Source: Pseudomonas alcaligenes (GTDB lineage Bacteria; Pseudomonadota; Gammaproteobacteria; Pseudomonadales; Pseudomonadaceae). From it: DNA of 64,000 nucleotides. The stretch lies in the NCBI RefSeq assembly GCF_041729615.1, contig NZ_CP154874.1, positions 2,113,001 through 2,177,000 of the forward strand, in the 5' to 3' direction. Positions 1 through 10,531 of the stretch are shown one piece after another (position 1 is the first letter of the stretch; each line of letters starts with the position of its first letter). The translations under genes were made by a program, and so were the position numbers. The notes beneath the pieces were generated by a model. The model had not been told where the DNA came from. It ran no database searches and saw only the letters and a list, made by a program, of their open reading frames with translations.

Positions 1-177
1 GAGACTGGCCAGCAGGGTGGGTTGATCGATCAGCTCGCCCAGGGCGGGAATCACCAGAGGCAGGCCTTGTGCCCCTACCGCGACGGCGCGGACATACTTG
101 TCGCCGACGATATGGTTGGGATGCAGGCCCACCTGCTTGGTGCAGGCGGTGACGCCGATCAACGGCAGGCGCGACAT
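1..177 (-). CDS. spuA: Gamma-glutamyl-gamma-aminobutyrate hydrolase (PuuD/SpuA-type), N-terminal part
   Basis: The first 59 residues of a class I glutamine-amidotransferase-like hydrolase, cut by the left edge of the window. The start MSRLPLIGVTAC and the following VGDKYVRAV and GLPLVIPAL segments are typical of PuuD/SpuA. These enzymes release glutamate from gamma-glutamyl-GABA in the gamma-glutamylated putrescine pathway, in the cytoplasm. The catalytic cysteine lies beyond the window. The gene is divergent from the glutamylpolyamine synthetase at 454 and shares with it an intergenic region holding a strong palindrome, which fits joint control. The family is fairly sure; the choice of the symbol spuA over puuD rests on the Pseudomonas-like context. 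Confidence 0.8.
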   Translation of the reverse strand, partial: MSRLPLIGVTACTKQVGLHPNHIVGDKYVRAVAVGAQGLPLVIPALGELIDQPTLLASL

Positions 178-224
178 GGGACACCTGTTTTATTGCTGTT
201 GTTAGGTGAGGCCGAGATTAGCCT

Positions 225-265
225 TGTTCAATTTTTTACACAATAGGGCTGTAAAAAATTGAACA
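225..265. promoter_or_regulatory. Perfect 16-bp inverted repeat, candidate PuuR/PauR-type operator
   Basis: Arm TGTTCAATTTTTTACA (225-240) is repeated exactly in reverse complement at 250-265, separated by 9 bases. It lies between two divergent polyamine catabolic genes. One arm reads AAAAAATTGAACA, which resembles the E. coli PuuR site AAAATATAATGAACA as I recall it. Binding by a PuuR/PauR-like repressor is inferred from this resemblance and the position. Confidence 0.65.
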
Positions 266-453
266 CAGCCCGCTGAGCGCCAGGCCGCACAGGGCTGACC
301 AGCGGGTCGAAAAACCCTGGAATGCCCCAAAACTGGCCATCAGGCCCCGTTTCAGGGCAGAATGGGCCGCTATTGACAGCCCTGGGTGTTTGAGATTGAC
401 TCACAGCTGTGCAATTGCATGATTGAAATTTTTAACAATAAAGGTGTTGCATC

Positions 454-1833
454 ATGTCGGTACCCCCGCGTGCCGTTCAGCTCAACGAAGCGAACGCGTT
501 CCTTAAGGAACATCCTGAGGTCCAGTTCGTTGACCTTCTTATTGCAGATATGAATGGGGTGGTGCGCGGCAAGCGCATCGAAAGAAACAGCCTGCACAAG
601 GTGTATGAAAAGGGCATCAACCTGCCCGCTTCGCTGTTCGCCCTCGATATCAACGGCTCCACCGTCGAAAGCACCGGCCTCGGCCTGGACATCGGCGACG
701 CCGACCGCATCTGCTTCCCGATTCCCAATACCCTGTGCAACGAGCCGTGGCAGAAGCGCCCGACCGCGCAGCTGCTGATGACCATGCACGAGCTCGACGG
801 CACGCCGTTCTTCGCCGACCCGCGCGAGGTGCTGCGGCAGATCGTGGCCAAGTTCGACGAGATGAACCTGCGCATCTGCGCCGCCTTCGAACTGGAGTTC
901 TACCTGATCGACCAGGAGAACGTGAACGGCCGTCCGCAGCCGCCGCGCTCGCCGATGTCGGGCAAGCGCCCGCAGTCGACCCAGGTGTACCTGATCGACG
1001 ACCTCGACGAGTACGTCGACTGCCTGCAGGACATGCTGGAAGCCGCCAAGGAGCAGGGCATCCCCGCCGATGCCATCGTCAAGGAAAGCGCCCCGGCGCA
1101 GTTCGAGGTGAACCTGCACCACGTCGAGGACGCCATCAAGGCCTGTGACCACGCGCTGCTGCTCAAGCGCCTGATCAAGAACATCGCCTACGACCATGAG
1201 ATGGACACCACCTTCATGGCCAAGCCCTACCCGGGCCAGGCGGGTAACGGCCTGCACGTGCACATCTCGCTGCTCGACAAGACCACCGGCAAGAACATCT
1301 TCACCTCCGATGATCCCCTGGAGAACGCCGCTCTGCGCCACGCGATCGGCGGTGTCCTGGAGACCATGCCGGCGTCGATGGCCTTCCTCTGCCCCAACGT
1401 CAACTCCTACCGCCGCTTCGGCGCCCAGTTCTACGTGCCCAACGCGCCGAGCTGGGGCCTGGACAACCGCACCGTCGCCGTCCGCGTGCCGACCGGCAGC
1501 CCCGATGCCGTGCGCATCGAGCACCGCGTGGCCGGCGCCGACGCCAACCCCTACCTGATGATGTCGGCCATCCTCGCCGGCATCCATCACGGCCTGACCA
1601 ACCAGGTCGAGCCGGGCGAGCCGATCGAGGGCAACTCCTACGAGCAGCTGGAGCAGAGCCTGCCGAACAACCTGCGCGACGCCCTGCGCGAGCTGGACGA
1701 CAGCGAGGTGCTGAACAAGTACATCAGCCCGGACTACATCGACATCTTCGTCGCCTGCAAGGAAGCCGAGCTGGAGGAGTTCGAGACCACCATCTCCGAC
1801 CTCGAGTACAACTGGTACCTGCATACCGTTTGA
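454..1833 (+). CDS. spuB: Glutamylpolyamine synthetase (glutamine synthetase family)
   Basis: A 459-residue glutamine-synthetase-fold enzyme that joins glutamate to a polyamine such as putrescine using ATP, the first step of gamma-glutamylated polyamine breakdown. The sequence shows the GS N-terminal segment (VRGKRIERNSL), an AAFELEFYL metal-binding strand, GNGLHVHIS (the conserved GS histidine motif) near residue 270, and NRTVAVRVP with IEHRVAGADANPY near residues 345-370. The length is usual for PuuA/SpuB/SpuI. The ATG follows AACAATAAAGG. It is divergent from the spuA-like gene, and a terminator-like hairpin follows. Pseudomonas can carry several paralogues (spuI, spuB, pau genes), so the exact symbol is less sure than the function. 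Confidence 0.9.
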   Translation: MSVPPRAVQLNEANAFLKEHPEVQFVDLLIADMNGVVRGKRIERNSLHKVYEKGINLPASLFALDINGSTVESTGLGLDIGDADRICFPIPNTLCNEPWQKRPTAQLLMTMHELDGTPFFADPREVLRQIVAKFDEMNLRICAAFELEFYLIDQENVNGRPQPPRSPMSGKRPQSTQVYLIDDLDEYVDCLQDMLEAAKEQGIPADAIVKESAPAQFEVNLHHVEDAIKACDHALLLKRLIKNIAYDHEMDTTFMAKPYPGQAGNGLHVHISLLDKTTGKNIFTSDDPLENAALRHAIGGVLETMPASMAFLCPNVNSYRRFGAQFYVPNAPSWGLDNRTVAVRVPTGSPDAVRIEHRVAGADANPYLMMSAILAGIHHGLTNQVEPGEPIEGNSYEQLEQSLPNNLRDALRELDDSEVLNKYISPDYIDIFVACKEAELEEFETTISDLEYNWYLHTV

Positions 1834-1844
1834 CGCAAGACCCG

Positions 1845-1872
1845 ACGCCGGCCGCAGTGCCGGCGTTGTTTT
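1845..1872 (+). terminator. Intrinsic terminator after glutamylpolyamine synthetase
   Basis: Stem ACGCCGGC (1845-1852), loop CGCAGT, stem GCCGGCGT (1859-1866), then a T-rich run. It starts 12 bases after the stop of the synthetase gene. Confidence 0.7.
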
Positions 1873-1956
1873 ATCTGCCGCCCACGCTCTGCCAGGCCGC
1901 CACCGCCGGTGCGCGCGATGGCGTAGCCATGCCCATGATTCGCCAAGGAGGTCGTC

Positions 1957-3015
1957 ATGTTTCGCGTTCTTGCTCCGCTGCTACTGGCCCTCGGCCCGGG
2001 ACTGGCGGTCGCCGCCGACAGCATCCGGGTCTACAACTGGAACGACTACATCGCCCCGCAGGTGCTGGAGGACTTCACCAAGGCCACCGGCATCGCCGTC
2101 GAATACCACACCTTCAGCACCGACGAGGAACTCGACCAGGCCCTGGCCAGCGGCGAGAGCATCGACGTCGCGGTGCCCTCGCATGACGAGCTGCCGGCAC
2201 TGATCGCCGCCGGCAAGCTGCAGCCGCTGGACCTGGCCCGCCTGCCCGGACGCAAGCACCTGGACAAGCAACTGCTGAGCAAGCTGGCCGCGGTCGATCC
2301 GCAGAACCGCTACGCCGTGCCCTACCTGTGGGGTGCGGTCGGCCTGGCGATCAACACCCCGCAGGCCGAGGCCGCCTTCGGCGGGCCGCTGCCGCACAGC
2401 TGGAGCCTGCTGTTCGACCCCGCACAGAGCGCCAAGCTGGCTGCCTGCGGCATCAGCGTGCTGGATGCCCCGGACGAGATGCTCTACGGCCTGCTCAACT
2501 ACCAGGGCCGCAGCTTCGCCAACAGCTCGCCCGGGCGCATTCGCAAGGCTGGCGAGCTGCTCCAGGGCCTGCGCCCGAACCTGCGCTATGTGGACAGCGA
2601 GCGCTACATAGACGACCTCAACCAGGGCCAGCTGTGCCTGGCCATGGCCTGGGTCGGCGACGCCCTGGGCGCCATCGACGCCGGCCAGCCGGTGCAGTTC
2701 GTCGTGCCGGAAGAGGGCTCGACCCTGTTCATCGACAACCTGGTGATTCCGGCCAGCGCCCGCCGCGCCGACCTAGCGCACCGCTTCATCGACTACCTGC
2801 TGCAGCCCGAGGTGGCGGCCAGGATCACCAGCGAGGTGCTTTATCCCAGCGCCAACGCCGATGCCCGCGAGTTCCTCGACCCGGCCCTGCGCGACCAGCC
2901 CGGCCTCTATCCGGACCGTGACACCAAGCGCCGCCTGTTCGCCACGGTGCCGCTGCCGGACAAGCTCAAGGCCACCCGCGACGAGGTGTGGAGCCGCTTC
3001 CGCGACGGCGGCTGA
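1957..3015 (+). CDS. Polyamine ABC transporter periplasmic binding protein (PotF/SpuD-like)
   Basis: A 352-residue secreted solute-binding protein. A short signal peptide ending around GLAVAADS is followed directly by IRVYNWNDYI, the hallmark start of PotF/PotD/SpuD proteins. YAVPYLWGAVGLAIN and a C-terminal DKLKATRDEVWSRF tail also fit. It would bind putrescine, spermidine or a related polyamine in the periplasm and pass it to an ABC permease. No permease or ATPase genes are next to it, so it must share a transporter encoded elsewhere. A strong ribosome site AAGGAGG lies 5 bases before the ATG. Ligand specificity cannot be read from the sequence. Confidence 0.87.
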   Translation: MFRVLAPLLLALGPGLAVAADSIRVYNWNDYIAPQVLEDFTKATGIAVEYHTFSTDEELDQALASGESIDVAVPSHDELPALIAAGKLQPLDLARLPGRKHLDKQLLSKLAAVDPQNRYAVPYLWGAVGLAINTPQAEAAFGGPLPHSWSLLFDPAQSAKLAACGISVLDAPDEMLYGLLNYQGRSFANSSPGRIRKAGELLQGLRPNLRYVDSERYIDDLNQGQLCLAMAWVGDALGAIDAGQPVQFVVPEEGSTLFIDNLVIPASARRADLAHRFIDYLLQPEVAARITSEVLYPSANADAREFLDPALRDQPGLYPDRDTKRRLFATVPLPDKLKATRDEVWSRFRDGG

Positions 3016-3078
3016 TCCCCCTGGCAAGCTTGCGCCGGCGTGCCACACTGCAGGGTGCATCCCCGTTCGAGACCCGCC

Positions 3079-3876
3079 ATGGAAACGAGGCGCATCCGTC
3101 GCGTTGCCTGCCTGCTGCTCATCGTGCTGTGCCCGGCACTGCCGCAGAGCAGCGCGGCAGCAGCAGTCGACCTGCCCCTGGACGTGGCCTTCTACGAGGC
3201 CGGCTTCCTCTATTCGCAGGGCGCCGGCATCGACCGCGACGTGGTCGATGAGCTCGCACGCCGCGGCGGCTACCGCTTCACCTACGTGGAACGGCCACGG
3301 GCGCGCATCTGGAAGGACCTTGCCCGGGGCAGCCTGGCGATGACCGTGTCCGGGATGGAAACCGCCGAGCGCCGGCAATTCGCCTACTTCATCCCCTACA
3401 TCGCGCAAAAGAACATGGCGCTGGTGATCAACCCGCGCATCCGCGATGCGCAGCAGCTGCTGCAGATGCAGGACGCCCAGCTGGCGGTGGTGCGCGGCTT
3501 CCGCCACGGCCCGACCTACGATCCGATCGTCGCGCAGCTGATGCGCAGCGGCCGGGTGACCGAAGTGGCAACCGCCCACAATCTCTTCCTCATGCTGCAG
3601 GCGGGCAACCGCGTCGACGTGATCTTTTCCCAGCAGCTCTTCTACGAGAAGGAACTGGCCGAGCTGGCCCTGCAATCGCGCGTCACGGTCCGGGACTGGG
3701 CGCTGGACGAAGCGCCGCAACCGCTCTGCCTGGTGCTGAGCAAGGCGCATTTTTCCGAGCAGGACTACCGCCGGATGGCCGGCATCGTGGCGGAGATGCG
3801 CGCCGACGGCAGCCTGCGCCGCATCGTCGCACGCTACGTCTCGGGCCCCACGCTGGACAACGCCCTGAGCTACTGA
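3079..3876 (+). CDS. Periplasmic solute-binding protein family 3-like
   Basis: A 265-residue exported protein resembling amino-acid-type (family 3) periplasmic binding proteins, as seen from the fold pattern: a first strand LPLDVAFYEAGFLY, then DLARGSLAMTVSGMETAERRQFAYFIPYIAQKN, the usual ligand-site and hinge region. The start at 3079 (METRRIRR, then a hydrophobic stretch to SSAAAA) makes a normal signal peptide; an in-frame ATG at 3040 would put 13 charged residues before it. There is no transporter next to it, so it could also be a sensor-type or orphan binding protein. The gene ends inside the convergent LysR gene, overlapping by 7 bases. The ligand is unknown. Confidence 0.72.
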   Translation: METRRIRRVACLLLIVLCPALPQSSAAAAVDLPLDVAFYEAGFLYSQGAGIDRDVVDELARRGGYRFTYVERPRARIWKDLARGSLAMTVSGMETAERRQFAYFIPYIAQKNMALVINPRIRDAQQLLQMQDAQLAVVRGFRHGPTYDPIVAQLMRSGRVTEVATAHNLFLMLQAGNRVDVIFSQQLFYEKELAELALQSRVTVRDWALDEAPQPLCLVLSKAHFSEQDYRRMAGIVAEMRADGSLRRIVARYVSGPTLDNALSY

Positions 3877-4778
3877 GCGCGCCCCACGCCGCCTTCCAGC
3901 TTGCGCCAGAGCAGGCGCACCGCCGCCTTGCGCGACAGCACGCAGCGATACAGGCGGATCTCCAGCGGCACCTGCCAGTGCTCGCCGCCGCACACCGCCA
4001 GCTCGCCGCGGGCCAGCTCCATGGTCACCGACAGGCGCGGCACCCAGGCCACCCCCAGGCCCTGCAGGGCCATGGTCTTGAGACTGTCGGCCATGGCCGT
4101 CTCGTATACCGTGGTCGAGCGCAGCGCGCGCTGGCGCAGCAGCTGGTTCACCGAGCGACCGAGGAAGGCGCCGGCGCTGTAGGCCAGCAGCGGCACGCTG
4201 TGGCCGCCGTCGAGGTCGAACAGCGGCGAGCCGTCTTCGCCCACCGCGCACACCGGCAGCATGGCCGTGGTGCCCAGGTGCAGCGAGGGGAAGATGTCCG
4301 GGGCCAGCTGCATGGCCGCGTCCGGGTCGTAGTAGGCGAGGATCAGGTCGCAGCTGCCCTCGCGCAGCGAGTGCACCGCCTCGCCGACGTTGGTCGCCAC
4401 CAGGCGGGTGGACAGCGGCAGGCCCTCGCGGCGCAGGCGGGCGATCCACTCCGGGAAGAAGCCCAGGGTCAGCGAGTGCGCGGCGGCGATCTGCAGCACC
4501 TCGCCCTGCTGGCCCTCCAGGTGGTGCAGGTGGCGCACCACTTCGCCGAGCTGCTCGACCATGCTGCGCGCGGTGACCAGGAACAGCTGGCCGGACTCGG
4601 TCAGCTCCACCGGCGTGCGGGTGCGGTTGACCAGGGTCAGCCCCAGCGCCGCTTCCAGGCTGCGGATGCGCCGGCTGAAGGCCGGCTGGGTGACGAAACG
4701 CTTCTCCGCGGCCTGGGAAAAGCTGCGGGTGGCGGCCAGGGCGACGAAGTCCTCCAGCCATTTGGTTTCCAGATTCAT
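3870..4778 (-). CDS. LysR-family transcriptional regulator
   Basis: A 302-residue LysR regulator. The N-terminal winged helix-turn-helix is clear (WLEDFVALAATRSFSQAAEKRFVTQPAFSRRI, about residues 8-40) and is followed by the linker helix and a substrate-binding-like effector domain. It is divergent from aspartate ammonia-lyase across 182 bases that include a TATGC-N7-GCATA dyad. LysR proteins often control the gene they face, so aspA is the likely target; this is inference from layout. The co-inducer is not visible from the sequence. Confidence 0.9.
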   Translation of the reverse strand: MNLETKWLEDFVALAATRSFSQAAEKRFVTQPAFSRRIRSLEAALGLTLVNRTRTPVELTESGQLFLVTARSMVEQLGEVVRHLHHLEGQQGEVLQIAAAHSLTLGFFPEWIARLRREGLPLSTRLVATNVGEAVHSLREGSCDLILAYYDPDAAMQLAPDIFPSLHLGTTAMLPVCAVGEDGSPLFDLDGGHSVPLLAYSAGAFLGRSVNQLLRQRALRSTTVYETAMADSLKTMALQGLGVAWVPRLSVTMELARGELAVCGGEHWQVPLEIRLYRCVLSRKAAVRLLWRKLEGGVGRAQ

Positions 4779-4848
4779 CGCCTATTTCTTGAGCAAATCA
4801 CGTTTGAAATTATGCACGCGCGACATCGACCCCGAGTCACCGCGACAT

Positions 4849-4865
4849 TATGCCGATTCTGCATA
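4849..4865. promoter_or_regulatory. Candidate LysR box between lysR and aspA
   Basis: TATGC (4849-4853) and its reverse complement GCATA (4861-4865) are separated by 7 bases, so the site contains the T-N11-A pattern typical of LysR sites. It lies in the divergent region about 100 bases before aspA. A short dyad like this can occur by chance. Confidence 0.4.
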
Positions 4866-4960
4866 CCATAGCGTTTAACAGCATTGGCCGACAGACGGGT
4901 TGAAGCCTAGCCTATTGGGCATCGCGGCGTCAGGCCGTATTCCCAGAGAAAAAACCCATC

Positions 4961-6385
4961 ATGTCCGCTGCTGCATCCACCCGCATCGAAAAAGACCTGC
5001 TCGGCACCCTGGAAGTCCCCGCCGACGCCTACTACGGCATCCAGACCCTGCGCGCCGTGCAGAATTTTCGACTGTCCGGTGTTCCGCTGTCGCACTACCC
5101 GAAACTGGTGATCGCCCTGGCCATGGTCAAGCAGGCCGCCGCCGACGCCAACCGCGAGCTGGGCCACCTGTCCGCCGCCAAGCACACGGCGATCAGCACC
5201 GCCTGCGCGCGCATCATCCAGGGCGAGTTCCACGACCAGTTCGTGGTCGACATGATCCAGGGCGGCGCCGGCACCTCGACCAATATGAACGCGAATGAGG
5301 TCATCGCGAATATTGCGCTGGAGGCCATGGGCTTTGAGAAAGGCGAGTACAAGCACCTGCACCCGAACAACGACGTGAACATGGCGCAGTCGACCAACGA
5401 CGCCTACCCGACCGCCATCCGCGTCGGCCTGCTGCTCGGCCACGACAGCCTGCTCAACGCGCTGGACAAGCTGATCCAGTCCCTGGCCGCCAAGGGCCTG
5501 GAGTTCGGCCACGTGCTGAAGATGGGCCGCACCCAGCTGCAGGACGCCGTGCCCATGACCCTGGGCCAGGAATTCCGCGCCTTCGCCACCACCCTGGGCG
5601 AGGACCTGCAACACCTCAAGCGCCTGGCCCCGGCCCTGCTCACCGAAGTGAACCTGGGCGGCACCGCCATCGGCACCGGCATCAACGCCGATCCGAAGTA
5701 CCAGAAGCTCGCCGTCGAGCGCCTGGCCATCGTCAGCGGCCACCCGGTGGTGCCGGCGGCCGACCTGATCGAGGCCACCAGCGACATGGGCGCCTTCGTC
5801 CTGTTCTCCGGCATGCTCAAGCGCACCGCGGTCAAGCTGTCGAAGATCTGCAACGACCTGCGCCTGCTCTCCAGCGGCCCGCGCACCGGCATCAACGAGA
5901 TCAACCTGCCGCCGCGCCAACCGGGCAGCTCGATCATGCCGGGCAAGGTCAACCCGGTGATCCCGGAAGCGGTCAACCAGGTGGCCTTCGAGGTGATCGG
6001 CAACGACCTGGCCCTGACCCTCGCCGCCGAGGGTGGCCAGCTGCAGCTGAACGTCATGGAGCCGCTGATCGCCTACAAGATCTTCGACTCGATCCGCCTG
6101 CTGACCCGCGCCATGGACATGCTGCGCGAGCTGTGCATCGACGGCATCAGCGCCAACGAGCAGCGCTGCCGCGAACTGATGGAGAACTCCATCGGCCTGG
6201 TCACCGCGCTCAACCCCTACATCGGCTACGAGAACGCCACCCGCATCGCCAAGACCGCGCTCGACACCGGCCGCGGCGTGCTGGAGCTGGTGCGCGAGGA
6301 GCAGCTGCTGGACGAGGCCACCCTGGCCGACATCCTGCGCCCGGAGAACATGATCGCGCCGCGCCTGGTGCCGCTGCAGGGCTGA
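4961..6385 (+). CDS. aspA: Aspartate ammonia-lyase
   Basis: A 474-residue member of the fumarase/aspartase superfamily that converts L-aspartate to fumarate and ammonia. The start RIEKDLLGTLEVPADAYYGI is characteristic of AspA, and the superfamily signature GSSIMPGKVNP, holding the catalytic serine, is near residues 325-335. Fumarase C would lack this N-terminus. It faces a LysR gene and lies beside an alanine/glycine symporter, an asparaginase and a glutaminase, so this stretch serves amino-acid and amide breakdown. A strong terminator follows at 6533. Length is usual for the family. Confidence 0.93.
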   Translation: MSAAASTRIEKDLLGTLEVPADAYYGIQTLRAVQNFRLSGVPLSHYPKLVIALAMVKQAAADANRELGHLSAAKHTAISTACARIIQGEFHDQFVVDMIQGGAGTSTNMNANEVIANIALEAMGFEKGEYKHLHPNNDVNMAQSTNDAYPTAIRVGLLLGHDSLLNALDKLIQSLAAKGLEFGHVLKMGRTQLQDAVPMTLGQEFRAFATTLGEDLQHLKRLAPALLTEVNLGGTAIGTGINADPKYQKLAVERLAIVSGHPVVPAADLIEATSDMGAFVLFSGMLKRTAVKLSKICNDLRLLSSGPRTGINEINLPPRQPGSSIMPGKVNPVIPEAVNQVAFEVIGNDLALTLAAEGGQLQLNVMEPLIAYKIFDSIRLLTRAMDMLRELCIDGISANEQRCRELMENSIGLVTALNPYIGYENATRIAKTALDTGRGVLELVREEQLLDEATLADILRPENMIAPRLVPLQG

Positions 6386-6532
6386 TTCATCGACCGAGAG
6401 GCACCCCGCGCCTCTCTGCCCTTGGGGACGACCCCGGTCGCCCCCTGTTTTATCGCTGTTCCCGGGCCACGCTCTGCCGCCCGGGGCGACATCGAAACGC
6501 CTGAGGCTCACCAGGCCAGGCGTCTTCCTCTC

Positions 6533-6559
6533 GACCCGCCCTCCGGCGGGTCTTTTTTT
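6533..6559 (+). terminator. Intrinsic terminator after aspA
   Basis: Stem GACCCGCC (6533-6540), loop CTCC, stem GGCGGGTC (6545-6552), then seven T. It sits 147 bases after the aspA stop, just before the end of the convergent regulator. A second GC stem (6396-6402 with 6410-6416) lies nearer the stop but has no T run. Confidence 0.85.
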
Positions 6560-6564
6560 GCCCG

Positions 6565-7377
6565 CTATTCCAGTTCGAACAGGCCGCTGCCCGGCGCCGG
6601 GCCGGCCAGCCGCGCGCGGATGTCGGGGTCGATGCGCGGATCGTCCGGGCGGTACAGCGCCACCTGGCGGAAGGCATTGACCCGGTTGATCTCCGGCCCC
6701 AGGTATTCCCACACCACGCGGGTGCAGGCCGGGGTGCGCCGGTCGCCGCTGGAGACTCCGGTCTTCAGGCCGTTGAGGCGGGTGATGCGGCTCTTGAAGC
6801 TGGGGATGAGGATGGTCTGGCTCATCTCGTTGAGGGTCAGCGACTCGTAGTCGAGCAGGAACAGGCGATCCTGCAGGTAGAAGGCGGCGCCCAGGTAGCG
6901 ACAGCGCACCCAGTCCTCGGCCTCGCCGGCGCGCGCGCGCTCCTGGCGCTCCTGGCGCTCGAACAGGAAGTCGCCGTCCTCCTCCCACAGCTGCACCAGC
7001 GACAGCAGCACGTAGCCCGGCACCGACATGCAGTTGGAATATTCGAAGTAGTAGCCGCAGTAGCGGCGCAGGTCGCTGGCGTGCTCGCGCAGCGGATTGA
7101 ACAGCGCCAGCAGCGGGTCCCTGGCCGCCGCGCGGCCGGGCTCGGCGCCGCGCGCGCCGATCAGGCGGGCGAACTGCTCGGGCGGCAGGCCCAGCTCGTA
7201 GTCCTCGACGCCGAAGAAGTCGCAGATGCGCTTGAGGTTGTAGGCCGTCGGGCGGCTCTGGCCGCCGAGGTACTTGTTGAACTGGGCGCGATTGATCGCC
7301 AGCTTCCGGCAAACCTCGGCGATCGAGCGGTAGTGGCTGCACAGCAGCTTGAGGTTGGCACCGAGGTGTTCGGACAT
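6565..7377 (-). CDS. Helix-turn-helix (XRE-like) transcriptional regulator
   Basis: A 270-residue protein with an N-terminal helix-turn-helix (about residues 5-55: LCSHYRSIAEVCRKLAINRAQFNKYLGG, then a second helix and DFFGVEDYEL). The remaining 200 residues have no motif I recognise and may be an effector domain. It is divergent from the alanine/glycine symporter at 7538 across 160 bases, so regulation of that symporter is plausible but inferred. It converges on aspA with the terminator between them. No clear ribosome site was seen before the ATG. Confidence 0.75.
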   Translation of the reverse strand: MSEHLGANLKLLCSHYRSIAEVCRKLAINRAQFNKYLGGQSRPTAYNLKRICDFFGVEDYELGLPPEQFARLIGARGAEPGRAAARDPLLALFNPLREHASDLRRYCGYYFEYSNCMSVPGYVLLSLVQLWEEDGDFLFERQERQERARAGEAEDWVRCRYLGAAFYLQDRLFLLDYESLTLNEMSQTILIPSFKSRITRLNGLKTGVSSGDRRTPACTRVVWEYLGPEINRVNAFRQVALYRPDDPRIDPDIRARLAGPAPGSGLFELE

Positions 7378-7537
7378 GGCGGCGGACCTGATGATGCGAG
7401 CGGCGCGATTCTAGCATCAACTCGCGCCACATCGCCGCAACCCGCGAAATTGCCTGCGCGCGCTCTGCGGAAGACCATGCGCCGGCCGCGGACTGTCCCG
7501 GCGTGCGCACGCATAACTACAAGAGAGACAACCCATC

Positions 7538-8986
<1,449 letters not shown>

Positions 8987-9005
8987 TCCACAGCCGTACA
9001 GGGAA

Positions 9006-9026
9006 GGGGGCCACGGCCCCCTTTTT
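9006..9026 (+). terminator. Intrinsic terminator after the AGCS symporter
   Basis: GGGGGCC (9006-9012) pairs with GGCCCCC (9015-9021), followed by TTTTT. It starts 20 bases after the symporter stop codon. Confidence 0.8.
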
Positions 9027-9089
9027 CTTGCCCAGCCGGCGCCGTTTCGCCGTTACACTCGGGCGAAAAACGCGCGCAAGGAGCCGCAG

Positions 9090-9536
9090 ATGACCGTGCA
9101 GATCCGCCCCGTCGGCGCCGCCGACCAGGCCGCCTGGCTACCGCTGTGGCAGGCCTACCAGCGCTTCTACCAGGCCGAGATCCCGGCCGCGACCAGCGCC
9201 GTCACCTGGCAGCGCTTCCTCGACCCGGCCGAGCCGATGCACGCCGCGCTGGCCTGGCGCGACGGCGAGGCGATCGGCCTGGTGCACTGGATCTTCCACC
9301 GCTCCTGCTGGACGGTCGGCGACTACTGCTACCTGCAGGACCTGTTCGTCGCCGAAGGCGTGCGTGGCGGCGGCCTCGGCCGCGCGCTGATCGAGCATGT
9401 CTACGCGCAGGCCCGCCAGGCCGGCGCCAGCCGCGTGCACTGGCTGACCCAGGAGCACAACGCCCAGGCGCGCCTGCTCTACGAGCGCATCGCCAGCCGT
9501 TCCGGCTTCATCCAGTACCGTCAGTTGTTGGATTGA
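9090..9536 (+). CDS. GNAT-family N-acetyltransferase
   Basis: A 148-residue acetyltransferase of the GNAT fold. The acetyl-CoA loop is visible as VRGGGLGRALIEHV (about residues 91-104), after the CYLQDLFV strand; NAQARLLYERI is the usual C-terminal helix. The ATG at 9090 follows AAGGAGCCGCAG, a good ribosome site. The reading frame is open further upstream, but that part lies in the terminator region and is not expected to be translated. Only 2 bases separate it from the asparaginase gene, so the two are surely co-translated. The substrate is unknown. Confidence 0.85.
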   Translation: MTVQIRPVGAADQAAWLPLWQAYQRFYQAEIPAATSAVTWQRFLDPAEPMHAALAWRDGEAIGLVHWIFHRSCWTVGDYCYLQDLFVAEGVRGGGLGRALIEHVYAQARQAGASRVHWLTQEHNAQARLLYERIASRSGFIQYRQLLD

Positions 9537-9538
9537 TC

Positions 9539-10531
9539 ATGACTTCTTCGCAGAACCTGCTGGTGCTCTACACCGGCGGCACCATCGGCATGCAGATGAG
9601 CGAGTCCGGCCTGGCGCCGGCCTCCGGCTTCGAGGCGCGCCTGCGCGCCGAGCAGGCCGCCCACCCCGAACGGCCGGCGCCGGCCTGGCGCTTCGCCGAG
9701 CTCAGCCCGCCGATCGACAGCGCCAACATGCGCCAGCAGCACTGGCTGGCGATGCGCGACGCCATCGTCCGCGCGGTGGACGAGGACGGCGTCGATGCCG
9801 TGCTGCTGCTGCACGGCACCGACACCCTGGCCTACAGCGCCGCGGCGCTGAGCTTCCTGCTGCTGGGCATCGAGGTGCCGGTGCTGCTGACCGGCTCCAT
9901 GCAGCCGGCGGGGGTGCCCGGCGGCGATGCCTGGCCCAACCTGTTCGGCGCCCTGGGCCTGCTCGCCAGCGGCGTGGCGCCGGGGGTGCACCTGTACTTC
10001 GCCGGCCAGCTGCTGCACGGCGCGCGCGCCAGCAAGTGCAAGAGCGAGGCCTTCGACGCCTTCGCCGACCACGGCCGGCCGCGGCATGCCGCGCACCTGC
10101 CCAGCCTGCCCGCCGCCCTGCACTACCGCCAGCCGCGCCGCGCGGTGGCCCTGGCCGTGCAGCCGCTGTTCCCCGGCCTAAGCGCCGCGCAGCTGCGCGC
10201 CGTGCTCGACAGCGGCGTCGAGGCCCTGCTGCTGGAGTGCTACGGCAGCGGCACCGGCCCGGCGGACGATGCGCAGATCCTCGCTACCCTGCGCGAGGCG
10301 CGCGCCCGCGGCGTGGTGCTGGCGGCGATCAGCCAGTGCCCGCAGGGGCATGTCGAGTTCGGCGTGTATGCCGCCGGCAGCGCCCTGGCCGGCGTCGGCC
10401 TGGTCAGCGGCGGCGGCATGGGCCGCGAGGCGGCCCTGGGCAAGCTGTTCGGCCTGCTCGGTGCCGGCCTGCCGGCGGCCGAGGTGGAGCGCCTGTTCGC
10501 CCTCGACCTGTGCGGCGAGATGGCCGGCTAG
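9539..10531 (+). CDS. L-asparaginase (type I, cytoplasmic-like)
   Basis: A 330-residue asparaginase that hydrolyses L-asparagine to aspartate and ammonia. Both active-site signatures are present: YTGGTIGM near residues 11-18, with the nucleophilic threonine, and [13 protein letters not shown] near residue 95, with the catalytic Thr-Asp pair. There is no signal peptide, which fits the type I form. The start follows the acetyltransferase stop by 2 bases. The product, aspartate, would feed aspA nearby. Its stop codon shares the palindrome CTAG (10528-10531) with the stop of the convergent glutaminase. Confidence 0.9.
   Translation: MTSSQNLLVLYTGGTIGMQMSESGLAPASGFEARLRAEQAAHPERPAPAWRFAELSPPIDSANMRQQHWLAMRDAIVRAVDEDGVDAVLLLHGTDTLAYSAAALSFLLLGIEVPVLLTGSMQPAGVPGGDAWPNLFGALGLLASGVAPGVHLYFAGQLLHGARASKCKSEAFDAFADHGRPRHAAHLPSLPAALHYRQPRRAVALAVQPLFPGLSAAQLRAVLDSGVEALLLECYGSGTGPADDAQILATLREARARGVVLAAISQCPQGHVEFGVYAAGSALAGVGLVSGGGMGREAALGKLFGLLGAGLPAAEVERLFALDLCGEMAG

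Noticed and set aside
370..1824. Long open frame on the minus strand opposite the glutamylpolyamine synthetase
   Set aside because: Mirror frame of a high-GC gene; the plus-strand product is a clear enzyme and the minus product has no recognisable feature.
2773..4761. A 662-codon minus-strand frame covering three genes
   Set aside because: It is a shadow frame: the proteins encoded in the other frames (two binding proteins, LysR) are recognisable, and its own sequence is low-complexity Gly/Ala/Arg/Pro.
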